Part shown: positions 34,515-48,073 of the stretch, piece by piece
How positions within the stretch are numbered: position 1 is the stretch's first letter
How the letters are laid out: each line of letters opens with the position of its first letter
NCBI GenBank assembly: GCA_037954235.1
Contig: JBBMOA010000013.1
Coordinates: 10,328,001 to 10,392,000 of the forward strand
DNA: 64,000 nt
From: Aulostomus chinensis
Taxonomy: Eukaryota; Chordata; Actinopteri; Syngnathiformes; Aulostomidae
Direction of reading: 5' to 3'
Translations under genes and position numbers: made by a program
The notes under the pieces: generated by a model
Seen by the model: the letters and a program-made list of their open reading frames with translations, nothing else
Told to the model about the DNA's origin: nothing
Database searches by the model: none

Positions 34515-35815
34515 ATTCTTGGTTGTCTTCGTCTTTGTTGTCCTCTGCTTACCCGGGTCCAGGTAGCGGGGGCAGCAGCATCAGCAGGGAAGCCCAGACC
34601 GCCCTTTCCCCAGCCAGATGCCCGAACCACCTCAACTGGCTCCTCTCGACATGGAGGAGCAGCGGCTCTACTCTGAGTCCCTCTAGAATGACTGAGCTTC
34701 TCACCCTATCTCTAAGGGAGAGCCCAGCCACCCTGCAGAGGAAACTCACTTCGGCCGCTTGTATTTGCGATCTTGTTCTTTTGGTCATTACCCAAAGCTC
34801 ATGACCATAGGTGAGGGTTGGAACGTAGATTGACCGGTAAATCGAGAGCCTCGCCTTCTGGCTAAGCTCCCTCTTCACCACAACAGACTGGTTTAGCACC
34901 CGCATCAATCTGGACTCTGCCCCAATCTGCCTGTCAATCTCCCGCTCCATCCTACCCTCACTCGTGAACAAGACAGTGAGATACTTAAATTCCTCTACCT
35001 GAGGCAGCACCTCCCCCCCGACCCAGAGTGGGCAGGCCACCCTTCTTCGGCTGAAGACCATGGCCTCAGACTTGGAGGTGCTGCGTCTCATCCCAGCCGC
35101 TTCACATTTGGAGCTGAGAGGACCACGTTGTCTGCAAAAAGCAGAGACAACATCCTTCCACCACCAAACTCAAGAGCCTTCAACACCCAGCTGTGCCTAG
35201 AAATTCTGTCCATAAAAATTATGACCAGAAGCGATGGCAAAGGGCAGCCTTGGCGGAGTCCAGCCCTCACTGTGAACAAGTCCACCTTACTGCAACGCGA
35301 ACCAGACACTCTCTCCTCCGGTAGAGATACTGAATGGCCCTTTATAAGGGACTATCCACCCCATACTCTGGGAGTACCCCCCATAGTGTGCTCCTGGGAA
35401 CACAGTTATAAGCCTTCTCCAAACACACAACACACATGTGGAGTGGTTGAGCAAACTCCCATCCCCCTTCCAGCACCCTAGCGAGGGTAAAGAGCTGATC
35501 CACGGTTCCATGGCTGGGACAAAAAGCACATTGCTCCTCCTCATTCTGAGGTTCGACTATCACCCTGAACCTCCTCTCCAGTTACCTGGCGTAGACCTTT
35601 CCGGGGAGGTAGTTGGAACCCTGTGGTCCCCTCTCTTAAAGATGGGGACCACCACCCCAGTCTGCCACTCCAGTCCAAAAGCCAGCTTCCATATCTGGGG
35701 ATCAGGCTGCCAAGGAACCCCCCCCGGTCTGCTGCCTAATTCAAATGACACCAGACCCTTCCGGTTCCTCCTGCGGGTGGTGGGCCTGACGTGGGGACGA
35801 GTTCCACATTCTAGG
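34515..35815 (-). mobile_element. 5'-truncated, decayed non-LTR retrotransposon (LINE) reverse transcriptase
   Basis: Reading the - strand from 35815 down: GLEWQTGVVVPIFKRGD (35751-35560), then VEPQNEEEQCAFCPSHGTVD and CLEKAYNCVPRSTLWGVL (35563-35342), the RT core GLRQGCPLPSLLVIIFMDRIS and LLFADNVVLSA (35309-35088), and the C-terminal STSKSEAMVFSRRR, VEEFKYLTVLFTSEGRMERE, YRSIYVPTLTYGHELWV and SQLRWFGHLAG (35091-34549). Pieces lie in more than one frame. The catalytic FADD is FADN, and no endonuclease domain is present. A fish LINE related to Rex/RTE-like families is likely; the clade cannot be fixed here. Inactive. Confidence 0.92.
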
Positions 35816-36628
35816 TTGCATGATATTAATGTTAGCGATCAAGCCGCCCCTTTGCAATTCACAAGGCTACTGTACAGCAATGATGTTTTCATTTACATTC
35901 GCACAAAGTATCACATTGCTGAGAAGCTGCTAAGAGGCTGATTATATCAATTCCCCTTACAAATGGATGTTAGCCATTGTAGCAGATGAAATTGCTGGTT
36001 TGAAATGGGTAGCATTTAGTAGCCTTGTCCTCATGCTTCCTTTAATTCCACTCTGAATTAGGCTTGTTCCAATTACTGATCAGATTGTTGATCAGCGATT
36101 GAATGGATGGATCTTTATCGCTTTTCCAGAAAGACGATTGTATCACCTAGTAGTATCTAATAGGAATTTAGGAATTTAATAGGAGTCACATGTTCTCTAC
36201 TATGTAAAATGGAACTGACTCCTTTACTCAATATCTTGCAACAGCTGTTGTGCACTCCACCCATCTGTGCTGCCATGCTTATATTTTACAACTTTTGAAA
36301 AGCTGCCATTATTGAGGACTAGTGAGGTGCATTTGTGATGCTAACTCTGACCCCGCTAACCACTTGGGGTTGGACTACAAAAATTAAGTCAACCCTGCAG
36401 TACCCTGGGGAGCTTTCTGAGCATTAGAAAGTACTGTGTTCATTTTCCCAATAAGGATGTAGCATTTTCTGTCAAGGGTGATGAACTGCGCTGAGTAGTT
36501 ACTACTGGCATGAGATGAGCTCTGAATACAATACATAGCTTCCATTTCACAGTGCTTGCAGTCTGTTGAGTTGGCATTTATTGTTGGCTTCGTCTGTGCT
36601 ACTGGACATTAACCATGAGTGCATAAGA

Positions 36629-36629
<1 letters not shown>

Positions 36630-36672
<43 letters not shown>
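36630..36672. repeat. (CA)n microsatellite
   Basis: About 43 bp of CA. Confidence 0.97.
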
Positions 36673-36674
<2 letters not shown>

Positions 36675-36808
36675 AGCTATCCTTAGCCAGCTAACAAAAG
36701 CCTTAATCCTACTCTTAACCCTCAGTTTCCCAGTCTTAACCTAACCTCAGTTCAGAACTTAAAACTAACTTTAACAAGGAACACATAAATTACATTTCGT
36801 CATACCAC

Positions 36809-36809
<1 letters not shown>

Positions 36810-36858
<49 letters not shown>
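36810..36858. repeat. (CA)n microsatellite
   Basis: About 49 bp of CA, 140 bp from the previous array. Confidence 0.97.
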
Positions 36859-36860
<2 letters not shown>

Positions 36861-39834
36861 AAACCCTACAGTAGATGCACTGGGTGGCTTCCCCTGCACC
36901 AGCTTCATGCTGTCCTTATTAGGCATCGGTTTATGTGACAGATGAAGATCTTTGTCTCTCTTTTTTTTTGTGAGCATGTCAGGGAAGGTCAAGAGTGATT
37001 GTTCTGGTGTCAAAGAGATGAAGAACCATCACAGATGGGCCGTGATGGGTCAGAACAAAGAAATGAATTTCCCTGCTTGTTAAACCATCGGATAAATATG
37101 ACTACCTTTCCTTCATGTGTTTTTGTTACTTTTTCTCCAGGAGTGCATTCCAGTTTATGCGCTTTTAGACAATAAATGAATTTGGCCACATCAGTCTTGG
37201 ATGTGCGGCATGCTTACAAAACTGCACAGAGTTGTCGTATCACAGAAGTGCATGGGTAATGTGAGCTCTGGTTATTAAATACAATCCTTTCTCTTAGAAT
37301 CACAAGTTCCTCAAAATTCAATTCTTGCACTTAAGTGCACAGAAGAATGGACAAAAAGTAAGTATTCATTATAAGATATTGGGGTGACTGCAGCAAACTA
37401 GAATTGGAAGATGTAAAGCTATCACCAAATGCAATTGCTCATCATTAAGAATACAATACCCCTGAGCCAACTTAGAGTCAAATTTAACTAAATGGATTGC
37501 TTGGAAGCAAATTACACCCAGTTTTTGTTCGGAAAATTGATCCATTAGGCGAGGAAGAAAGAGACAGAATGTGGCTACATTTTGAAGATGCTGCACCTTA
37601 TCCGTTTATACCACAATATTTTTGCTCTTAACAGAAAGAAATGCTCATAATAAAACATGAAATACTGTACTTACACTTGAATATGACACCAGTGTTATAA
37701 AATCCATCACTCACTCATAATGTGGCTGCCCAGATAACCAGTGAACAAAAAGACCTTGTGTGAAACAGACCTAGAGTGCAGGTCTCATCAGGCTCTTCAT
37801 CTCTGGACTGTTGAAGGTGCATTTTTTATATGGGCACTACCTGCTCCAGTGAGGTAGGGGGAAGTATTCCATCCAATTTTGATGTGTGCCCACGCAAGCT
37901 AAATTCAAGCAAAACCAAAACTCGGTGTCTGTCCAAATAATATTGATAACTTTGTGTCAGCATCCTCACAAGCGGCATGAGTGTAACTTTACAGTTTACG
38001 CCAGAGCTCACTTAGAACCATTTAAGCTACGACACAATTGGTAACAACCGATAAAACCATCATATCATGGAAAGTTTGTTCCATAAATGTTACAGTAAAG
38101 ATTGCCATTATTTACACTTAAGATATGTGTAACTAAACAGCCAACATTTATTGTTGCTTACGATCCAAAAGCAATTACATGTGACAGAGTTCATGTTTGT
38201 CTCAGCCAAGAGTCGTTGCCAGTATTCACCCTCATTTTGCTTAATTTTGCATTGTTCCTCTTCTTGGCAGCAGACCTTGGTTTCTTTCAAGAAGGCTTGG
38301 ATTCTGGACCTGATCAAGGCTGTTTTCTGCGAGTTTCATCGATTGTGTACATGTTTGCAACATTCGCTAGCTGCTAACGAATAACCTGAAGCGGCAGCTA
38401 CCTCCACCTGGGTCAGCGTCTTTGTCCCGCTGGCTACTGCATACCAGAAGCTAAAGCGAGTCAGTATCGGCATCTAGCGGTGAAAGCTTTATACAAGAAA
38501 GTACAGCATTGCCTAAAATGTCATTGTATAGATTTCTTTGAGATTGACCCTGTCATGTCCCCAGTCATTGTCACTTCATAAAAGCCATCTTGGCCCTCCG
38601 GCTCCTGAAAACTGTCATGTTTTCCCTTAAGCTGCAGTCGTTGTGTCTGCATGTTTCTTCTGCATACTAGTCTATCAAATTCTATACTGCCATCTTCCTA
38701 AATAAAGTCAAAATTCTATTGAGCACAAACCTTTTCCTGCACTATTGCTACACTGGCAAATTGAAAAAACAAACAAATGGAAAAAAAAAAAAAAAAAAAA
38801 CATGTTAAAACAAGCCAGAAATGGTCACATAATTATTTAATCTTTAAATGTTTAATGAATATTTACATACTGGAAAATCATGACCCTGTCCCACCCCAGA
38901 GGTGTCAAAGTGTGTATGCGCAAATCACTGAACTTCCTACTGCTTCTGATGCCTTCACTGTTAGTATATGATTGTATGTGTGTGTGTGTGTTAGCAAATT
39001 GGCATCTTCCATGGCAACCCCTGCCAACAGTGTATGAATGAGTGTGTGAGGAGAATTTTAATGTCTTGTAGACCCCATTAAGTGCCTGCTTGACAAGAAA
39101 AGTAATATATGTTTGCGGTCCTTTTACCCCTTCATTTTGGTTGTTGACATGCACCAACTATCAGTCACATATTGTTTATCAAAGAAAATCAAGTTTTACT
39201 TCTGCTTTGCCACTTTTCTGGTTTGGTTTTAGAAGTTGTAGAACAGGAGGAAGAAATGAGGGTCGCCGGAGGGCTGTTGTGTCCCAGAGAGTTTAAAGCT
39301 GTCACTCATAATTTGATTACTCCTTGACCCTTACATCCTGTTCTAGCTTCACATAACTAAAGTCACATCTGTCCCATTGGTATCTTGGCATTTAGCCACT
39401 TGATTTGCTCTGTACATCATGATAAAATGGATTTGTTTCTTTCAGCATGATTCGTTTAACTGGCAAAGGCGCCATTATTTTAAGAAGGGAAAAGAGCTGA
39501 CATGGCACAATCCAGAGTCTCCATCTTTGAGTTTTGAGTCAGACAAACACGTAAATCAACGCTCACAGGCAATGTTCTTATATATTCTAAATATACTTAT
39601 GACTGACTGTTGATATGAAGCAGAATATTTATTTGACACAGTGTTGAATGAGAACATTTATTGGAAAGCTTTGATCCATTGTGGTGGAAATAGCATGTTT
39701 AATGTTTTAGAGGTAACATGTTTTTGAAGCTTATCCTTTGGGATATAACTGCTTTCATAACCTCTGGTCGGGTGGAGACAGTTTTTCAAAAGTGGGCAAG
39801 CTATGATTTTAGATCTGCTTGTTTGTGTGACCAA

Positions 39835-39835
<1 letters not shown>

Positions 39836-39904
<69 letters not shown>
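39836..39904. repeat. (CA)n microsatellite
   Basis: About 69 bp of uninterrupted CA. Confidence 0.98.
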
Positions 39905-39905
<1 letters not shown>

Positions 39906-42005
39906 GGTTTTGTATGCTTGTAAGGCTCTTGGGAGCAACGGGACTCCAGACATGTAGTCACCGAAATGCCAGGGGACTTATCGATCTATCAGAGACAAAT
40001 TTTCACATGTCACACCCTGTATGCAGTTATGTCCATGCCATGATTAACATATCTGAGAAAATAGTCCTCTCGTACCAAAACAGACTTCGTCTTTTTCCCC
40101 CCATCTGTCACTCAGGCGACATGGTAGGTTTGGATATGGGAAAATTCTCTTTTTGTCATACTCATAATGATCTGAGGCCTGACCTGATGATTGATATTAC
40201 CAAGCATGGGCATACACAGCATTTGAAATCACAACAAGTTGGTTTTGATTCTTCTTCGTTCGCATTCATTTATGGTCATGCAAATACTGCTATTATATGG
40301 TGAAAAATGATAGATTATTCAGAAAAGTCTTGCCACGGCCCAATTTAGAGTGCTATATTCATCATATTTATTATTTTTTGACAAGTATATGTGAGCCTTA
40401 TTTAAATTAGCTAATTTCAACACTAGGTACAGTTGGACCCACGTATAACAATGCGTAACAAGAAACAAACAATATTTCCCTCAAATGTAGTGGAGTAGAA
40501 AACTGAAGTACTCAAGTAAAATTCCTCTGAATTGTGAATCAGTTCATCAACTGTGTCTTCCTGTCCACTAACATTACTTTATCAAGTTACGAGATTCATG
40601 CTGCTACTGTGTTCCCTAGCATTACACCAAGAGACAGAATGTGTCTGCTATAAAACCAGACTTTAAATTTAAACATTCTTATGACATTCTAAATATTTTT
40701 ATGTCTTAAAGGTCTGCACTCCTTAGCTTCCACTCACCTTTGACGTTTAATGAAAGAGTTTCAACTCACCGTTTCCTTTTTTTTTGCAACTGGGTTGGAC
40801 AACCAATTTACTGTTTATATGTATAAGAGTATGATTTGAACTGATGTGGAATATGCAGTGGTAGCTTCTTGAACGTCCACCAATTTAACCGTTTAAAGGG
40901 GTATGTTTCCTTGGGAGGAATGGACCTCATGTGTGAATCATTACACCCAAATTTGTTCTTACACACCATAGGAATTTTTGAACACTTTTTACAAACAAAA
41001 CCTGATGGCTATGTGTAACTTTTTTTTGCTTCTGACAGCTTGTTTACTTCGTATGACATTAAAATCTCAGTAAGCGAGGAGTAAGCCACCCACCAGAGGC
41101 ACATAATAGAGTTGCAACATGTCAGACTTTGCTTCTTGTATTATTACATGTCCTAAGTGTAGTCATGGTATTTAATAGTTAACCAATTTTCGCATGTTTT
41201 AATTTTCACTTCATCTTAGGGGCCAAAACCACTTTTTGATATACTTGCACTTGCAGATAAGATATACAGTGGAAGCCCCCTGAACTGACTTATTCCACCT
41301 AAGTTAATGAAGTAGTTTCTTTAAGATTCCACAGTTTGAATTGTCTGGGACAAGAGGGGTCATGAGGAAAGCACTACTATGACAGAACTCCAGGTGATTA
41401 ACTGTACCCATTGCTGAGTGTTTTTAGTCATATTTCAGAGCTGAATGGAAGTAAGAGCAGCATATATTCTAAATACACTGTAAAGACGGCTGGTGTATGT
41501 AGGGAAGGAGATAAAACTGTCACTGATTTCACCATAATATTCAACAACAAAAAATCTGGGTTATTGCCATATTTTTCAACACAAACTCTGTAGCGTTACT
41601 TAAAAGTAGTTCTACCATTGAAAAAGAAGTTAATATTAAATTGTTATCCACTCTTATGCACACATGCCTGTGTATCAGGTTCAATGCACACCCCTGAAAC
41701 ACTTCAAGCAGTTGACACCATTTGAGCTGAAATTGTAATTTGATGCTGCAGGGGAAAGCTGGAGTAGTGAAGGATTAGAGCGCTGTGAAATGTGCTTGTG
41801 TGAGAAGACTATGCAAGACCCCTTAGCAATACTTTCAGGAGGAAGCGCAAATAATGGAATAAATCAGGTGTGTTGACCTCAGAATTGAGTAATTCAGTCT
41901 CTCTCAGTCATTCAATGAGATTACAAACTGCATTCATTTAATTGTGCCTTGTTTCGTCACACAATTTTAGAAAAGAGGAGACTTTAAAGAAATATTCATA
42001 CAGTA

Positions 42006-42006
42006 A

Positions 42007-42087
<81 letters not shown>
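42006..42087. repeat. (TA)n microsatellite
   Basis: 82 bp of TA with a single C interruption near 42025; self-complementary and able to extrude. Confidence 0.98.
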
Positions 42088-42090
<3 letters not shown>

Positions 42091-45000
42091 TTGCAATATA
42101 CATATATAGTATACCTTGTTGAATGGCTTTCCCTGTCGCAGTAAAAGTGACAACAGCCCTGGCGAATTATCTTATTTGAAAATACCATGTGTCCAATTTG
42201 GTGTCCTTGTGACAGTAGGCTTTTATGGAGTGATGTCAAAAGTTGTTCGCATTCCGGTCATGTTCTCTGTTAAACTCTCAAGGTTTTTAATCTTCCTTTG
42301 GCAGATGAACATATTCATGCTTGAAAAAAAGCATGAAAAATGCTCTCTACCAGCATAATACAGAACTTCTAAAATACTTTCATGGCTCCGTCTCCCTCGG
42401 GTATCTGGAATAGAATTAGGTACTCTATAATCTGCAATTACTTACAACACTGAGCAGACATGAAGTTGAAAAAGGAACATAAAACAAATTTCATAGTGTT
42501 CTGAACACATTTCCTATTCTATCTGGATCACTCAGCAGCAGGCCTGGTTCATTCAAGTACTTCCTACCGATTTTCCCTTTGTCATTCGTAACTACAGGAT
42601 ATAAAAGAGAAGCTATGTAGGATAGAGGAGGACCCGCTCAATCCCCGTGAAGTGAAATGTTGCCAACTCAGAGCAGTTACATTGATGACATAGTCTCGCA
42701 AAAGAAAAGTGGACCAGCCACTGTTGTTCAGTTTAATGATCACGGAATGAGGAACTTACATGCAACAATACAATAATTTACATCAATACAGTTGTTACAG
42801 CACACAAGTTGTTCATAAATATCACAGGACACCACATTTTGTAACTGGCAGCAACAAACAGTAACAAAACTTGTGCGAAAAAAACAAGAACACTTAGTAA
42901 ACAGTCAGTCGAGTGACATGTGATATCACTCTGACTTTGATAGATTCACATCTATTAGGTTTACTGTTTATACATTTGCTGAAGCAGTATTTACCCTAAA
43001 CAGAACAGGACATTTACAGACGTCGGCATCCAAAGTCCACGTGCAAAACAAATGTGACTTTTCTCACAAGTCTTCCTTTGTACTTGCAAACAGGAAAACG
43101 AGCTTCCCCGTGCAAATGAAGACCACAACAGCATTACTCTCCAGCCCTTGGTGGTTTATAAATATGCACATATAGTTTTTTTTGAAAGTGCCAAACAGTG
43201 CTGCTTTAAGTCTGCGAGACACCTTACGTACATCTATTTTTTGAGGGGTCAGGTGGATTTTATTAAACAGGAACAATGATGCATGTTAGAATGTGAACAT
43301 CAGAGCCTTCAGTGCTTTCAAATGTATTTCTCCATGACGTGTAACCTTAGGGCTCCTGACTGTGTTCACGTAGTCATGTTTTGCTATTGTTTTTGGAAAC
43401 GCTGCAACAAAATTAAACTGAAGTGGTTAATACAGTGCAACCTGCACATAAACCCATTAGCTTTTTTGTTTTATTTATCATTATCATGGTTCATCACATG
43501 AACAGAGGAGAGTCACTAATCAAGGAGTATTGATTATTTTTCGGGGGCTGAGAGGAAATGCAGAGCGGCGACTGCTTGTCGCCTTGCTGTTTGGCACAAC
43601 GTTAAGTGATTTGATTCTGTGTTGAACAAATTGATTTTACCATAAACTAATTCTTGAGTGGGATCCTTTGAGCAGCTGTCACCAAAACTGGTCCTGTTAC
43701 ACTCATTACTGATCCTTTTCCTCAAGAATGGCTTTGAGGCTGAACTGTCACTTCATTGACCACCGTAGGTCTTAAGAGGCAGATGCTGCTATCTCGGCAA
43801 TCCTCTTTCAAAAATTTGAGGCCGTGTGAAGTACAAGGATGTGTAGACATAGAGAGAGCATTCAAAAGAGGTACCGTGTTACTCGTACACATCTTGCTTT
43901 CAAACCTTTTCCGCAGTACAGAAAAAGCATAAAAATACCAAAAATAGTAACAGCCCCTTTCAGAAAGATAAATTACTAGATTACGATTACAGATGCATGA
44001 ATGAGTTCATTTCAGTGTTGCAGCAGGTAGTGGTTGGGCTCATTTTAATGACCATTCTAGATATTTCTGATAGCTTAATCTGACGCGTTTCAACTCGAGC
44101 ACATTGGATCTCTCCGCAGAATTAGATTAACATTGAAATCTCTTGTTATTTATGTAGTCATTTTCTTGATCCACAAAGTTACTGTCTAAAAGTCTTACAA
44201 AATAAAGGTCTCATAAATCATAAAGATAAGACTACTTGTTCGTGCTTACCATCTCCAGTTCTGCAAGAGTGCCCAGCAGCAACCAATATTTTTCATTCAG
44301 CCATTTTCATTCAAGGAATGTCTGTTGGTCATATTCCAGTGACAAAGAGACAGTAGCAGTGACGCTGTAGCTGAAGAAGCACTCGTACATAACTGTGTAT
44401 AAGCCTGAAAAATTAAATTTCTAGTGAAAGTTGCTCCTTGAAAAAGATTGTTAGTTGAGAAAAAAAACAAGATTTTTTAAGCGTAAATGATTGCGTTAGT
44501 TTGTAAGAGACAGAGTATAAGCAGGTCACGTAGTCTAGGCCTATTATTTTGTACTAGTTGCAACATTACCTTGGTTGTCACGTGATTTCTATGTTTCATG
44601 CATTGTAGTCATACAATCGCTATATCAATCAATACAATCAACACAAGTTTTAGTCCAGAGACTCTGTTGTTTGTAGTTAGAATCCATGTACAATAAAGTA
44701 GATTTTATTGGAATTATATGTGCCACATTGTAAGACTTCCCATAAGACTTCTTGGCATTTTTACCTTTTATATGGACACAGATTTTGGTGAGAGAACTGA
44801 TTGAACATTCTATGCATCAGCAACACTTGGAATGTTGTTGTGTCAGCAAATGACTGAGGAGACATTGTCTGTAATAACTGTGTTGTGTATTCCCACACGG
44901 GCGAGTGATGACACGAAATGCATTCCTTGTCATATAGACATATTGATGGAACACGAACCATTAGTAACTGAGAGACAGCAGAGGTGCAAAGAGAGGTTGC

Positions 45001-45867
45001 TGCCAGGAGGGAGCAGTGTGGATATACACTTTGGTTCTCTCGTTCCACCGTGCAAAACATCTTGTGTGAAAGGTACCTGTTAAAACACAAACCTGAAAAT
45101 GTGTTTTCCTTTTTTATGAGTCATTTTGTGGGGTGAGCGAATACATACTTTAGTCATTTTGAAATGTTGGTCTACAGACATTTTTGGTTCTGTGCTTGGT
45201 GTATGCTGAACAGTGAAAGTTGAGCTGGAGAGCATTTGTTCTGACATTCAACCCTTTGTATTTACTTTAGCATAAATCCATTAAAAAGAAAAACTGAACA
45301 AACAACAGAGAGCTTATTTTTCACCAGGCAAATATTGATGTATGATGGCACTGTATTTATGTCTTCCTACAGTCTATCACAACAGCGCTGACTAAACCTA
45401 GCGATACAGTGCATAGAGGTTCCACGGAGGGAACAAAGTTCACAGTTTTGATGGCATCAGCTGACTCTACTCCAGAGGCAACGCAGCATGCATTAAAACA
45501 CTGGTCACTAGCACAATTTAGAGTGGAGCCCCCCGAACATACATACATACGCACACATGCACACACAAACAACCCCAAATTCAGTTGCTACACTTAATGT
45601 ACTGGTACTTTTAGGGCTTCAGGGGAACAACCATGCAAGCTTTCCCCACCCTGATGGGAGAGAAGAGTGCAGTTCCACCGTTCTTGAACTTCTCTTTCAA
45701 GCCAATTAGACTTGGAGGTGGGATGTTCTAATTACAGCCTTGCACACCACATACTATCATCCTTCTCTAATGCTTGTTAAAAAGGGATCTGCAAGATTAA
45801 TTTCTCAGTTAGAGCAATCTGTCTACTGTTGTTTTAGAGAAGGGTCATCTGAATCAAAAGTGGGTAG

Positions 45868-45870
<3 letters not shown>

Positions 45871-45902
<32 letters not shown>
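45871..45902. repeat. (TA)n microsatellite
   Basis: 32 bp of alternating AT. Confidence 0.96.
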
Positions 45903-45905
<3 letters not shown>

Positions 45906-46835
45906 ACAAATTGTACTTCTAAGAGTAGTTTTTTGTAGAATGCTTTTGACTCATACCTTTGCGATAGAATATTGCATGATCTAAAATCTAGGATCTTTTG
46001 GGCTGCGCACTTATTACTTTTGCGGGGCCATTCAGCATCAAATAAGTATATCGTATCAATATTCAGCTGAGCTCACTGGCATGGCAGCAGATGTCTGACT
46101 GCGATATGGCCACGTATTAGCAAATCATGGCGTGGCAGATGGCACTGAGGTGTGAGCCCCCGATCCTCCACTACTCATCTTCTTTGGAAGACAGTCATTC
46201 CTGCATCTCTGGATGGTTTGAAAAATCTCTGGTTCAATATTCAGATGACACGGATCACCAGTCATGGTAGACGCTGTCTGATTTGTCAGCCCAAACTACA
46301 CAGACTTTGCTCCAGCCTGTCCTTTGAAGTTAAAAGTAACAACGTAGCGCATATTTGTCCATTGTCTTTTTATGGATACGGCATTTTATCAATAATTCAA
46401 ATTGCATCCAGTGATGGAGTAAGATGATTAAATAACAATATTTTACTGTTTTTTGTTTACTGTACCCACCACTGATCTGATTCTCCTGCTCCACAGCTGA
46501 GATCATGAATTAATTCATTTTTATTGGACTCAGCTGGATTAAAGCAGTTCCTGGAGACTGTACACTAAGAAAAAGGAGCCTGACTAAAATTGACTGTAAC
46601 AGAAGAGACACCATGACATGAATCCAAATACTCAGTAATTTCGCGATGATCCAGACATCCGTTTACAATGAAGGAACTCTGGGAAATGTCAGGGAGCAGC
46701 GCTCAAGGTGCTCTGCTTTTGGGTGCTGACTGCTTTTCTTGTAGGTGTTTATTGGCTTGAGTTGTTCCCACTACAACTAAGCCTGAAACATTGTTATGTC
46801 TAGGCTTTTTTCTAGTGACGGATACGTGTGGTTTG

Positions 46836-46836
<1 letters not shown>

Positions 46837-46879
<43 letters not shown>
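46837..46879. repeat. (CA)n microsatellite
   Basis: 43 bp of CA. Confidence 0.97.
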
Positions 46880-46881
<2 letters not shown>

Positions 46882-47451
46882 GTAAACACTTTTCATTCAG
46901 AGACAGAATAACCACAAAGTTGAATAATTTAACAAGGCTTGTGCACTAATAGGGACAACCATTACTGTTGCTGCTGGCAGAAAGCAATGCCTTATATTTG
47001 ACTTCACATTGATCTGATAGCAACGTAATGTACCAAATAGTTGTTTTTTTTTTAAATAAAAGTTTTACTGAAAGCAAGCAGGGAGTGGTCAGGCTTGTGT
47101 AGCAGCAGCTTTTTCTTTTTTTTAAAAGAAAAAAAAATAATCAGCTTATTAGAAATCAATAGGTGAACTCTTGCTGATTTCCATCCAAACTTCTAAGTTT
47201 TATCACTGACCAACAGAGGATGGCCCCAGGCGTTTCTCAGCTGGCACCAGTGAGATCCAGATAACTGTTACCCTTCATATCTGTAGTCAACAGAACGTCT
47301 GTTGCAACAGACTGTAAAAGACAAGAGTACGGAGTGGGGCCTCGCAACATAGCTGAGCACTGGGGGGAGTGAGACATACAGTCTCTGCTACACCTGTTAT
47401 CACTGTTCACATTATAAAATCTATAAAAATGGAAACTAAACAAAGCCAATT

Positions 47452-47457
47452 TTTATT
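47452..47457 (-). terminator. adrb2: candidate poly(A) signal of adrb2
   Basis: On the - strand this reads AATAAA, about 620 nt past the adrb2 stop codon. The length of 3' UTR is plausible, but other A-rich signals cannot be excluded. Confidence 0.3.
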
Positions 47458-48073
47458 TTGGTTACTTTGGAATGTATTTCTTCTGGCAAAGCTCTCATTT
47501 TGATCCGATCATACTTCCCATCCTTTCTCATGTGGAAATACAAAATTATTCACGCTGATTTGGCAGCTCTAAATGGAAGTTACAGCCTCCAACAACGGTA
47601 AATTTACTTTGAAATCTGAAAGCAAAAAAAAAAAAAAAAAAAAGGAGATCTTGCCCCAAGAATTCCACGAGGAAATAAAACATGCCCACAAATTAAATTG
47701 GAATCAGGTAATTAACAATTTTATAGTCCACAGACCCTTTAGCAGAGTAAATAAACCACAGAGAAACTGCTGTAGTGTAAGTCTTGTGGGCAGTGAAATA
47801 ACTGAGATAAACTGATGCGGTGAGGTAGATGTTAAATCAACACGATAAATGAATGAAAAGTGTTCTAGCTACAGTATTTTTTTTTCACTGTGTTGAAGGA
47901 GGAAGATGAATTCCCTCCTCAGCTAAATGTGATTATTACAGTTTCCTTCAAGCAGTCTCCAGAGACTCGAGCAGTCGCGTTGACTGGGCTTACCTGTCAT
48001 TATCACTAGGAACAAGTTTGGGAGTGCAGTGTAAACACGTATGGGTCTAGATAGATGTCTCAGAGCTCTATGT

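Larger units (their letters stand above)
35816..47400. other. intergenic region between LINE remnant and adrb2, no gene seen
   Basis: No conserved exon on either strand. Contains the microsatellites listed separately, poly(A) tracts near 38782-38800 and 47625-47643, and AT-rich DNA. Confidence 0.6.

Noticed and set aside
38108..38384. Overlapping frames on both strands near 38.1-38.4 kb
   Set aside because: One frame (- strand, IQAFLKETKVCC...) looks helical and could be a dead gene fragment or repeat, but I cannot link it to a family.
44761..45090. 109-residue - strand frame
   Set aside because: No conserved pattern and a competing frame on the other strand; chance.
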